From positions 310,001-374,000 of the forward strand of contig CAJFCJ010000019.1 in assembly GCA_904063045.1 (NCBI GenBank): a stretch of 64,000 bases of DNA, read 5' to 3'. Positions 33,589 through 46,211 of the stretch are shown one piece after another. How positions within the stretch are numbered: the first letter of the stretch is position 1; the number at the start of each line of letters is the position of its first letter. Origin of the DNA: Dimorphilus gyrociliatus (lineage: Eukaryota > Annelida > Polychaeta > Dinophilidae). Below the pieces are notes generated by a model, which was not told where the DNA came from, searched no databases, and was given only the letters and a program-made list of their open reading frames with translations. A program made the translations under genes and the position numbers.

Positions 33589-36397
33589 ATGCTATTTGTT
33601 CAAGTAACTTTTCACATTTTTCTTCTTAGTTTTTACATTATCAGGTTAGTATGAAGAAACTGATCAGGCCTATTGTCAATTTGTGAATAGTTGTTCACAA
33701 TAAAATTTATTATATTGTTAAAAATGGAAGAATATTCTAATAGTATCGTTTTTCTTTATTTAGGGCACATCCAACTGAAACCAAGGACTGTAATTTGTCG
33801 CATTGGATAGACAAAAATAAATCGACACTAAATACGCCCAGACATGCATCGTTATACAGAGAATTACAATCTTTATTAAAACAATCTGTAACAATAGATT
33901 GCTCAAGTTTACAAAAATATACAGAGATAATTGAAATACCAGAATACCATAATATTTTTGATGATTTATCATCTATAGCTGATGATTTGGAAAATGTTGA
34001 CATAAATTCCAAAACAAAGAAACAAAACTACAAGGCAAAGCGAAAGTTGTCTTGCTCTGTAAAAGATTGGTGCTTTTATATATTTAATATTCAATCATTT
34101 CATAAACAGTTATTTAGTGATAAAAACAGTACAACTATAAAGAGCAATTCTACAAAGAAAATTGTTATTAGTTTTAACGAGATTTGCTCAAGAAAATTGA
34201 ACAGTTCATCATCATTGCTATGTTTCTACGTTCATTTAAAACTTCAATTGCCCACTTGCAAATTCGATGATTTATCTAATCTACCGCCTATTGCTAATTT
34301 ATCCTCCTCCGCTGATCAGTCAGACAAGAAATTGTTGAAAATTGATGAAGAATACGATCCTACAGAGAGTTTAGACGAGGAGACTGATAATATAGTGTCT
34401 GCTAAAAATACTACTGTTGAGGACATAGAGAAAAAACAAGATAATGAAACTGAAAAATCGAGAAACAAAGATAATGTAGTAACTAATTCGCAACCATTAG
34501 ACAAGGAAAAAGAAAAAGTGCCACTTTTAACTGCTAATCAAGAAGAACAAACTGATGCAAAGAAGAAGGATGAAAGCAATCATTCAGTTCAAGAAAATTT
34601 AAATTTTAGTAAATTAAAAGAAATAGAAATTCAATTGTTAAAATTGGAAAATAGATTTTTATTATCAAATGTAGAAAAAAGGAATGATTCCTTATCATTA
34701 GTTCAAGTTGAAAATCATATTCTTCGTTTAGAAAACTTTCTCTTATCAATGAATAATACGTTAGCTCTCGTACAAGCTGAAAACAATAGATTAAAAGAGA
34801 AACAAAATGATTTTGATAGAACGATAACCCAAGTAAAAATGGAAACTCGTAAATTATCTATACCGGCTCTACCTGATTCTCATTCGCGATTACCCGAACA
34901 GGTTGTTAGACAGGAAAAACTAGTGATCAATCTTAAAAAGGAAGTAGATAGACAAAAATTGAAAGTTTCTTCATTAGAAGCGAAAAATTCAGTGTTAATA
35001 AAAGCTATGAAGAAGCAAACTAATGCTATTTCAAAGTTATTAAAAAAATTTGATCAATTGACAGAGAAAACCAATTATTTAGATGAACATGTAACAAAAC
35101 TCTCCTCTGATACTACACCTCCTCAGGTTCCTGATGGTAAAGAGGATGATAAGATAAATACTAAGGAAGACTCTAAAGATTCTGATAATATAAAGCCTAG
35201 TGCCGAAATTCAATCGGGAAAGACGTCGAAGGAGAAAGAGCAAATTGCGCAGCATCAAGAACCAATGGCTAATTCTCCTAGTAATAATGTCAAGGAAGAG
35301 AATCGTAGTGAAGGTAATGAAAAAAATAAAGAAACGTCCAGTGTTAAATCTCAACAGCCAGTTGTTCAAGAAAAGGAAAACGAAGAGGGAATCATGGATA
35401 AAAAGAATATCACATCTGATGAAGTACTTGCAAAAGCCAATGGGGATTCGAACAAAGCAAAAAGGGATATTGAAAACATTAATCAAGAACCCGTCAAACC
35501 GTCAACAGACTCTAATATAGATAATGAAAAAACTAGTCGATCAAAACAATCTGAGCAGAAGAGAAAAGATGAAAAGGTTCAAAGAAATGATAAAATCCAA
35601 GATACAATTTTATATCGCAGTAATTCTGGTGCAGACAAAGGTAAAATCCAATCTCTCTTTCATTATTCTATATTTTAAATATAATAGATAAGGAAAATGG
35701 GGACTAATACAGTATTAATAATGTCTTTGTAGATTGCTGGGATTATTATAAGAAAGGAAGAAGACGAGACACAGCATTGAATATACAACTATCGGCGGAT
35801 AATTCTGTAATATCCGTCAGCTGTGATATGACGAATGGAGGATGGACTATTATACAAAAGCGACACGAAGGAAGTACTAACTTTTTCCGTGATTGGTCAG
35901 AGTATAAAAAGGGATTTGGACAACAGTTCAGTGACCACTGGATTGGATTGGATAATATTCATAAATTAACAAATCAAGATAGATATTCTTTAAGAATTGA
36001 TATGATGAATTGGGAAAGGGAAACGGCAACGGTTGAATATGAATATTTTAGTGTTGATAACGAAGCAAATGGGTATAAATTAAATATCTCTGGTTTCAGC
36101 GGTTCTGAAGCTGGCGATAGTTTATCAAAACATAATGGTTGGAAATTTTCAACTAAAGACGTCGATAATGATGGCGCAAAGAAAGAACTAGGAGGAAGTT
36201 GCGCAAAACGATTTAATGGTGCCTGGTGGTATCACAAATGCTACAGTTCTAATTTGAATGGTCTCTACTATAGAGGAGGAAAAGTTGACGATGGTGCTTT
36301 CGATGGAGTTAGTTGGAAAAGTTGGACTGGTAGTAAAAAATCGCTTAAGCAAGTTTCAATGAAAATTAGGCCCAGAAGAACAAAATTAGATGATTAG
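33589..36397 (+). CDS. Secreted coiled-coil protein with C-terminal fibrinogen-related domain
   Basis: Three exons: 33589..33644, 33764..35640, 35733..36397; 865 residues. Exon 1 encodes a signal peptide (18 mostly hydrophobic residues ending LLSFYIIR). Next come a Cys-containing N-terminal region to about residue 180, an acidic Ser/Thr/Lys region, coiled coil with heptads (about 275-450, NRFLLSN, NFLLSMNNT, SLEAKNSVLIKAMKK), a long charged disordered spacer, then the fibrinogen C-terminal domain (about 645-860). The latter has CWDYYKKG, MTNGGWTIIQKR, the calcium-site-like VDNDGAKK, then SCAKRFNGAWWYHKC and SSNLNGLYY. Domain order resembles angiopoietins and other oligomeric fibrinogen-related lectins, but the N-terminal half is not recognisable. 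Likely an extracellular oligomeric ligand or lectin. Confidence 0.85.
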
Positions 36398-36591
36398 AAT
36401 AATTTAATATTGATTAAAGAGATACTTTTAACAGATTATTTATTTATTTAATTTATATTTTTCAATAAAAAAATATCCCTAAATCATCATAATAAAAGAT
36501 ATCTAAGTATAAATTTACTATAAAAAGCACTTGACGATCTTCTTCATTTCCATCCAATCAGTTTTCCTTATTACTCTTAGAAAATTTAATT
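36398..36591. other. Convergent 3' ends, fibrinogen-domain gene and UHRF1-like gene
   Basis: 194 bp with AATAAA words on the plus strand near 36464. No cysteine-rich frame on either strand, so no room for a RING exon of the UHRF1-like gene. Confidence 0.6.
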
Positions 36592-39026
36592 CTATTTGAA
36601 AACTTTATCTTTAAATCTGTAGTTTGTTTGTTTGTCTTGATTAATGAATTCTATTTTAATTAATTAAGAAAAAAAATCATACTTTTAGTTAGAGTTGACT
36701 TCTTTTGAATTTTTGTAGTAAGTTTCCTCGCTTCGTAATCATCTATATTCGGTATGGTTTTCTCTTGTAATTCGATTTTATATCCTAAATCCTTAATCCT
36801 CGTCTTACCTTTTAATATTTATACGATTAATTATTATATTTAGTATTGTATAATAACTCAACAATTTTAAAAAAGTCATTTAGATACATAACCTTCTTCA
36901 GTCCACGGAGGAGGAATGACATCATCTCTTTCAAAGAGATAACGCCAAACATAAAACCCAGCTAATCCTCTTTCTTTCCAATATTTTCGAATCTTGTATA
37001 TACCATCGTATCTAATTCCAAAAGATGGGGCGTATATAGATTGTTTGGAGGATTTATAAGATCTAAAAACTATTGGAAAGGTAATGTAATATATTCATAG
37101 TGTTTATTTGTTTTTGAAACTTAAACCTCGGACTGGATTGCCATACTTCCAATTGTCCTGCGCATCGCCTCCGTTTTCGCTTAGAAGTGCATAACAATTT
37201 CTAGCTAGTGCCAAATTGCAACCGGAAAATTCCTGATCTTTCGACTGTTGAGCGCATCGCTTGTTTCCGGATAAGTCTCTGCCACCACTACCAGTAAATA
37301 TGAATGTATCACCGAAATCTTGATCGTCCTCGTAACCTCCAGATAATACCACTGAAAAAGCACCTCTTTTCGGTTGACCATGAATCCCTGCAACAAGTGG
37401 TCTGTGGCCTCCAGCTTGAGATATTTGTTTTCGATATTCCCAGGACATACCAACATCAACTCCTGGTATTGGACCAAACTGACCTTTCTCTTCCATAGTC
37501 TTCGGTATAATAGAACGTTTTAATTTTTTAACTATTTGAACATCTGAATCAGATTGTACATCAATATCAAATTCATCAAGTGTGTCAGTAGTTTCTTCTT
37601 CATCATCATCATCATCATCATCGTCATCAATACACATGGGGCAATATCTAATATACCAATTTTTGTCAGTAGGTATACCACTTAAAGGAGGATCCAGGCA
37701 AGTAAGATGAATATTCTTACAACATCGAGGACAAAAGACTGCAGCTTTCTCGTTACTATACTTTCCGCATCTAAAACAAAGACAATATGGGCATTTTCCA
37801 CTTAGCTGATCTTTACATTCAAGACATTTGGGCGTTGCTTCATAAAAATTCACCATATCATCAATTGAGTTAATATTGCATTGATCACCTAACTCTTCGT
37901 GATGATAGAATGTAGTATTGGCCGCTAATAATTTATTTTGCTGTAGAATAGCATTTTTATAGTGCAATATGTCAACCTCTACTATATCATTTGTCATTTG
38001 GGTAACCCTGCACAGAAAGAATATATCTTCTGCTCCTCCTTTGTAAAAATCAGACGACTTAACAATAACCTGATCTCCTACTTTCATGTGGGAAACTTTA
38101 ATTTTTCTTCGTGGATGAGGCTTTAAGCGCTTGAAGCAAACCACAGCAGTTTGGCCTTGAACACAAGACTGACAATTTCCGCCAAGTCCATTTAAATAGT
38201 TCTGAAAGCATGCTTCACACCGATATTTCACTGTGTACATTGATGTCAAATTAGTATTAATAGTTTCAAAGTTTAATGTCATATTAGCAAGACTTTTCTT
38301 CTTTTCACAGGCAATTATAATAGCGGTTCGATAGCCTCCAATTGACTCATCAAAAGACACAACTAGATCACCAATCTTTAAGGTTCAATTTTCATAATTA
38401 CTTATATCATAAAATTCGTTATAAGTTAACAAATTACCTTATAAGTACTTTTTGATTCGTTCATAGTATCAACTAGCGGTCTCATTGCCGATTCAACAGA
38501 TCTAGCGTATGCTATACTACCTCCATCTGGAATATTATAGTATTCAATCGTTTTATCGTCTTCCAGCTGGAAAAAAAGACAAAAGTATTAATAAATAAAT
38601 CATGTTTTGAGTAGTTTCTAAATGAAATAAACAACAAAAGATTTAATCTAGTTAACTAAATTCTTAACAATCAGTTACAAAAAAAAAGAAATACAAAGGG
38701 AAAGTTTTTAAAGATATCATTCTTGTAAGAACATAAAAAATCATTAATAAAGTGTTTTTTGATATGTTTTAAATAGTTTTAATTTGAATTATAAGCTATA
38801 ATTAGATCTGTTTAATATTGTTACGTTAAAAATGTTACATTTACAAAGCATCTTTAGCTTCATATTGAAAATCCTTTACCTCTTGTCCAAAGTATAAAAA
38901 AGTGCAAGGTATTTCAATTAATCCCATCCTATGTGCCATAACCTTTATAGATCTAATTTCCTTGAAGGTTTCCACATTGATATGAAACCATTTTTGAGTT
39001 CCGTAGTAGATTATTTTCAATTTCAT
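36592..39026 (-). CDS. UHRF1: UHRF1-like protein (UBL-TTD-PHD-SRA) lacking a RING domain
   Basis: Six exons: 39026..38844, 38566..38438, 38375..37127, 37069..36893, 36808..36683, 36650..36592; 640 residues. UHRF1 reads hemimethylated CpG and recruits DNMT1. Order: N-terminal ubiquitin-like domain (exons 1-2), tandem Tudor ([18 protein letters not shown] onward), PHD ([19 protein letters not shown]), acidic linker, then SRA ([27 protein letters not shown], and in exon 4 [28 protein letters not shown]). Exon 5 matches the post-SRA segment ([19 protein letters not shown]), which supports the splice. The frame then stops, and no Cys/His-rich RING is found before the neighbouring gene. The PHD acidic pair that contacts H3R2 in vertebrates is replaced. 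The exact last-exon structure is uncertain. Confidence 0.88.
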
Positions 39027-39365
39027 TTTCGTATAGCGACTGTTAAAATAACTGATCTAATAGCCAATAGGGGTCTCTGATAGTCTTCAACCGATACATA
39101 TCAACTGGTAGGCCTAAGATAAAATTGAGTTTGTCATAAGTTATATTGCTCATAAGATAATATTGCAAGTGAATTGAAATTAATAAAAAACACTTAGGTT
39201 GTATGAGAGCGTCGTAGGAAAGAAGAGTGAAGGTTCAATAGTATATATATTATTAGTTTGTTTAAATAAAGATGAGCTTTTTTGTTCTTTAATAAGAATA
39301 TAGAAATGTATTTGAATACGTAATTTTTATTTTAATGCAAATGGGTTGTAACTTTAAACAGAAAA

Positions 39366-41169
<1,804 letters not shown>

Positions 41170-42468
41170 ATGATCCATGGGATGCTTAGCTTGTTTACTT
41201 TTTCGATACTGTATTTAATTATTTCAAGAATTAACTATGAATTTTTTGACAAGTGGAAAGAATTTTGGATTGTTCCATTAAGTTTTAATCTTTGCGACTA
41301 TTCAATTATTTTATCAGGTGGATATTTAATCATTCATTTTTTGAAGAAGAAAGGATATTTTAATACTTATGGTAATATTAAAATCATAAAAATAAAGTTT
41401 AAATAGTCTTTTATCTCAATAGATAATATTTATTGGAAATATTTCAAATTATTTGTATATGGACAAGAAGAAAAGATTCCTGCCTATCAATCGTCTGAAC
41501 AGTCGACTAAACGTAATTTTTCGACTGTCTGTCAAAGATATACATTTTTAGCGTTTTGCATAATAGGTTTGCAATCATCATATCTGTTATGGGGCTTTCT
41601 TCAAGAGAAAATTATGACCCGAAAATACAAACTTCCAAATGAAGTAGACGGGCAATACTTTAAAGATTCGCAATTTCTTGTCTTTGTTAATAGAATACTT
41701 GCCTTTTTACTTTCAGCTGGAATGTGCTTATATTTCGAGCAACCACCACAAAGAGTACCCTATTACAAGTATTCATACGCATCATTTTCAAATATTTTGA
41801 GCTCGTGGTTCCAATATGAAGCTCTAAAATATGTCAGTTTTCCATCCCAAGTAATGGCAAAGGCATTTAAGCTAATTCCCGCAATGATGATGAGTAAATT
41901 GGTCTTAAGAAAAAAATACGATAAAATTGATTATTTTCTTGCCATATTGATGTCTATTGGCCTCTTTTTATTCATTTATTCAACAAGGGATGATTTACAA
42001 ATTTCATCAACAATGACGACATGGTCGGGTGTAATATTGCTATTATTCTATTTAATTTGCGATTCTTTTACTCCTATTTGGCAAAAGAAATTATCTGAAA
42101 CTTATGAAATGTCTAAATATCAAATGATGGCAGGCATTAATATGTTTAGCCTTATATTCACTACAATTACACTGCTTGAACAAAACAGTTTTGCAGATGC
42201 TGTTCATTTTATGATTCGGTATGAAACATTTTTCTCTGACATTCTATTACTTAGTATTTGCAGCGCTATTGGGCAATTTTTTATTGTTAAAACTATAATA
42301 GAGTTCGGTCCTTTATTATATACTATTGTCACTGCTACTCGTCAGGCATGTGCAATTCTACTATCGTGCCTTCTATATGGTCATCAGCTAAATATTTATA
42401 GCTCTGTCGGAATAGCCATAGCTGCTTTAGCAAGTTTTATAAGATTTTATAAAAAAGCAAAATTTTAA
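41170..42468 (+). CDS. SLC35B2: Adenosine 3'-phospho 5'-phosphosulfate transporter (SLC35B2/PAPST1)
   Basis: Two exons, 41170..41371 and 41423..42468, joined over a 51-nt intron; 415 residues. Imports PAPS, the sulfate donor, into the Golgi lumen. About ten hydrophobic segments. Diagnostic blocks: CIIGLQSSYLLWGFLQEKIM, DSQFLVFVNRILAF, YKYSYASFSNILSSWFQYEA, ALKYVSFPSQVMAKA, then DSFTPIWQKK, MMAGINMFSLIFT, LLSICSAIGQFFI and TRQACAILLSCLLYGH. All align with PAPST1 rather than other nucleotide-sugar transporters. Two in-frame ATGs (41170, 41182) are possible starts. Confidence 0.93.
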
Positions 42469-42755
42469 AAAGCTCCTCTAAGAGTTGATTGTGAAAGAAA
42501 TAAACTTATAATTATAATTATACATATGTTGATTTTGTAGGTCTGAAAATAAAAAAATTTTCATTTATTCTGTTATCTCATTGAAATTTTTGTAAAATGT
42601 ATGAGCTTTCAGTTTTAGCTAAATTAGAATTGTAGATAATCTTTATCATTAACAAAAAATTAAGGTGATTGATTATTTGCATCCTATATTATGCGTAGAA
42701 TGTTTCCTGAATTATAACATCTTCCATGTCAAAATATCTAGGTAGAAGAGTACAC

Positions 42756-44929
42756 TTAAGATGTGCTGGAAATATCTTCTGCAGGAACGTCGACTTCGTG
42801 TGATTGTTCAGTTTTTTTCTTCTGATCTCGTTTATTCGATAAATTCGAATTAATGAAGATATGATGATCTTTAATCAGTTGTTCAACGAGATATTGTTCG
42901 ATTTCGACACCTTTGGTGATGTCGAAATTTTTCAATCGAATGGGAGTTACGTTTTCGGTCGTAACTAAGTAGACTTCCCGCTTTCTCGTATCTAATACGT
43001 TTCCAATAACCACTTGGTGTTTGTACCTTTGAAAATAAATAAATTTACCACAACTATCACGTTATAAAGAGGATAATTTAAATCTCTACTTTTCTAGCGC
43101 CTTTTTGGCTTTCGGTATAAGCAATTTAGGATCAGTCTCCAGTTTGAAGGAGGTTACAAAGGCAGAGGATGCCCACTCGGAAACAAGGGGCGATAGCATC
43201 TTAGGTACCAAATGTAATTTAATATTCAAAGGTCCAGCACTGGACTGAATTTTATGTTCAGGCTACAAAAGAATAATTTACCCAGATAAAGTAATATGAA
43301 TTAATATTGCACCAATTAAAAACGTTAGGTGAGGTATTAATGTGGTATTTTCACTATCGATTGCGCCTCTATATATCCCGAAATGAAATCTAATCATTAA
43401 TCTGTTCATTATCTATATATGGGCTCAAAGGTATAGAAAAGCGAGTGCTTTGAAAGTAATGCGAACAAATGGAACAATCAGAAAGTATATCTAATTTTAG
43501 GATTTCAATCTGACATACCAGTTCATTATTGGGAATGTAGAAATCTGAAACTGCTGCGGCTAAGTAGAACATAACTCTTGGCCCTAAATTACTGAGACCC
43601 TGAAAAATATTTTACATAATTTTCTGATGTCAGCTAACAAGACTTCCAATCACTAACTTGTGAGCATAGCTTCAGGAGATACAAATATTCATCCAATGTA
43701 GTGAAACATATGCTCAGCAATAGTTTCTCATTCTTGCATTTCTCATATTCATATAATAATTTCTTGATAAATGAACAGTAGGAAGGCTTAACTGTGTGTA
43801 TTAAAAAATTATGTGTTAATGTTATTAACTGCGTAAAATTTGTATGAACCTTGAACAACATCATCTTTAGTAACTGTAAGAGCTTCTAAGAAGTCACGTG
43901 GTGGTAAAGATCTTTTAAACGGTTCCAATGAACCTTTTCTATGCAAAAAAACTACTGCATAGTCATTCTTTAAGAAATGCCTACCAAAAAAAATTGATTA
44001 ATTTTTTTCATATACAACAAATAACTATAATAGCATACTCAGCAGAGGATGATCCTCTTGTTCCAGCACTAAAATTATCAATAAAGCGGACAGTCCTGCT
44101 TTCTAGGGGTACAGTTGTTCCGCCACTCTGTTTCAAAGATGGATATTATTAAAATATAAAAACTTATATCAATTTAATTTAATTAATTTAAATTATTTAA
44201 ATTGCAAATCAATTTAATGGCTTATTTAACATTTTATTAAATTGATAATTATATATTTTTTGTATATTCATTCGTAAGGAAAATAAAGGAGGACATTAAA
44301 TGAAAAATGCCAAGAGAGAAAATCAACAATAGCCTTATATTATTATCAAAGAACAATTAATATTTATCATAGATATATCTTTTTACTTGCTGATTTTATT
44401 TAATACCGATGGAAGAAATATATTTTCAATCTTTCTTTCTCTTTTGCACTTTCTTTAATAATGCTACATAAAAATACTTTTCACTCAGTATTGTAATTAT
44501 TTTCGACTACTTTCCATTTTGTTTGGGATGGAGGAGGGAGGAGGGGGTCAAAAAAATATATATTTCCGTTTCTAAAGAACATTCAAAGGAGAAAAACATT
44601 CTTAATTTAATTTTGTTCACTTAAATTTCTAGATGCAGCTGATTTCCTAACGTTTCTTTAAAGCTTGTTCTAATTTTAAACCACTGGACTTTGAAATGAC
44701 ATATCCTGACTACTTGATAGTAGTTGGAAGTTGTTTTGAAGGAACCTACCGTAATAAGGACAATTTTCCTATTGCTATTCTCATGTTCCGAAATAAAATT
44801 CATCAACAACTCCTCAAAGAATTCTATATTTTGAGGTGGTTTAGAAAATTCAAAAAAGTCTTTAATTCTTTCTTGATTTCCCGACAAACTTCTACTTTTT
44901 TCTTTGGTGACAGTTGATTCTGTGTCCAT
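42756..44929 (-). CDS. PPCS: Phosphopantothenate-cysteine ligase (PPCS), coenzyme A synthesis
   Basis: Multi-exon gene on the minus strand with coding blocks near 44929-44748, 44127-44044, 43984-43855, 43795-43665, 43602-43521, 43263-43095 and 43026-42756. Catalyses ligation of cysteine to 4'-phosphopantothenate, the second step from pantothenate to CoA. Diagnostic stretches: [25 protein letters not shown] (nucleotide-binding loop joined over an intron), [14 protein letters not shown], then [52 protein letters not shown], and [13 protein letters not shown]. The C-terminus carries about 30 extra polar residues compared with human PPCS. It shares a 46-bp divergent promoter with MRPL10. Confidence 0.93.
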
Positions 44930-44975
44930 GTTGAGATAATAAAGAGATTCGCATTTCGAGCAGTGTCCTAAAAAT
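44930..44975. promoter_or_regulatory. 46-bp bidirectional promoter, PPCS / MRPL10
   Basis: Only 46 bp separate the two opposite start codons, so core promoter and both 5' leaders must lie in this gap or overlap the coding exons. No TATA box is obvious. Confidence 0.55.
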
Positions 44976-46059
44976 ATGGCGTCCTTCAGGAGAAGTGAGT
45001 TTTAACTTTTACTAATCATTATATCAATAGTGTTTACATTAATTTTCATAAAGATGTTGTTATTCAAATAATAAAACTTGCGTGAATACCTCTTTGATTT
45101 GATTAGAATAATTATGTGATACATTATGTGATTTTTTATCGAAAAGACTATTTTCTTACATTATCGCTCACATGCAGTTCAACTGTTTTCAACTCCGTGG
45201 ATAGCTTGTCGTCATCGTTCGAAACCTAATATTCAAAAACCAAAAACACCGCATGAGCAAAGACGTATATTTGAAGCGATTACGGCTCCAATCCTTCAAG
45301 AAGATATACTTGACCCGAAAAGACTCTGCTTTAACGTTACAAAAGTCGTCAGAGAATCTGAAGTATGATAAGTATATTATTGAAATACTGAAATACATTT
45401 TTAGTATTTTCTCAGGAAAACTTGTATGAAAATTTTCTTATCCAAGACTGTAGAAAGCGATTTGAATCTGCAAAAGTTCTCTTGGTATTTCAAAGTAATT
45501 CTCTCTCCAAAAATGACCTTAAGGAAATTAGGAATACAATGATAAGTAAATGTGGAAAAGTCGAACTAAAAGAATGGGATAATGAAATTTTAAGGTAAAT
45601 CCTTTATGCGTATGCATTGTCAAAACAATTAGATTAAATTTACAAAAATGCAACTTCAGATCGGCCCTGGCTGAGAGTAAATTTGCTGCCCTAACACCAT
45701 TATGCTTCAGCCGAAATGTATTTGTTTTTCCTGAGAATGAGTCCCAATTGAGTGATATTATAAAAGTTACGAAAACATTATTTACTATTCATCTATTGGG
45801 TAATAGTTTTTCAAATTTTAATAATAGTTTTCTATTAAAAAGACCGTTTACACAAACAGGTGGAGTTATCAACGATACAATTTATACTAAAGCCGGTATT
45901 GTCGATTATTCTCAATTACCAACCATAGATATAATGAGAGCACAACTGCTACAAACCCTTAATAAACTTCAGGGACAAACAATATCGAATTTACAGTACC
46001 ATGTTTCCGGAATTTCTAGCAGTTTGAAACATTTAAGTGAAAGAGAAGATAATAAATGA
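44976..46059 (+). CDS. MRPL10: Mitochondrial large-ribosomal-subunit protein uL10m (MRPL10)
   Basis: Four exons: 44976..44994, 45178..45362, 45416..45594, 45660..46059; 260 residues (human 261). Part of the stalk base of the mitoribosome. The N-terminus (MASFRR, then a basic Ser/Arg-rich segment with few acidic residues) looks like a mitochondrial presequence. The uL10 fold is seen as AKVLLVFQSNSLSKNDLKEI, a KFAALTPLCFSRNVFVFPEN strand pair, then IHLLGNSF, DDTI-like NDTIYTKAGIVDYSQLPT, close to the human segment DDTILSRQGFINYSKLPS. Convergent with TAF1C (152 bp between stops). Confidence 0.88.
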
Positions 46060-46211
46060 AAACTTTGTTAATATAAACTCAACATTATATAATACGTTTC
46101 ATCTATTGTTCAAAACTTGTAATCATTACAGATCGTTGAAGAAATTGTAACTTTATTTTTCTTTTATTATAATGCTTAACAGAAAATAACAACATAAAAT
46201 AATATATAACA

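Noticed and set aside
36398-36700. Possible RING exon for the UHRF1-like gene
   Set aside because: Both strands were read for Cx2C patterns; almost no Cys codons occur.
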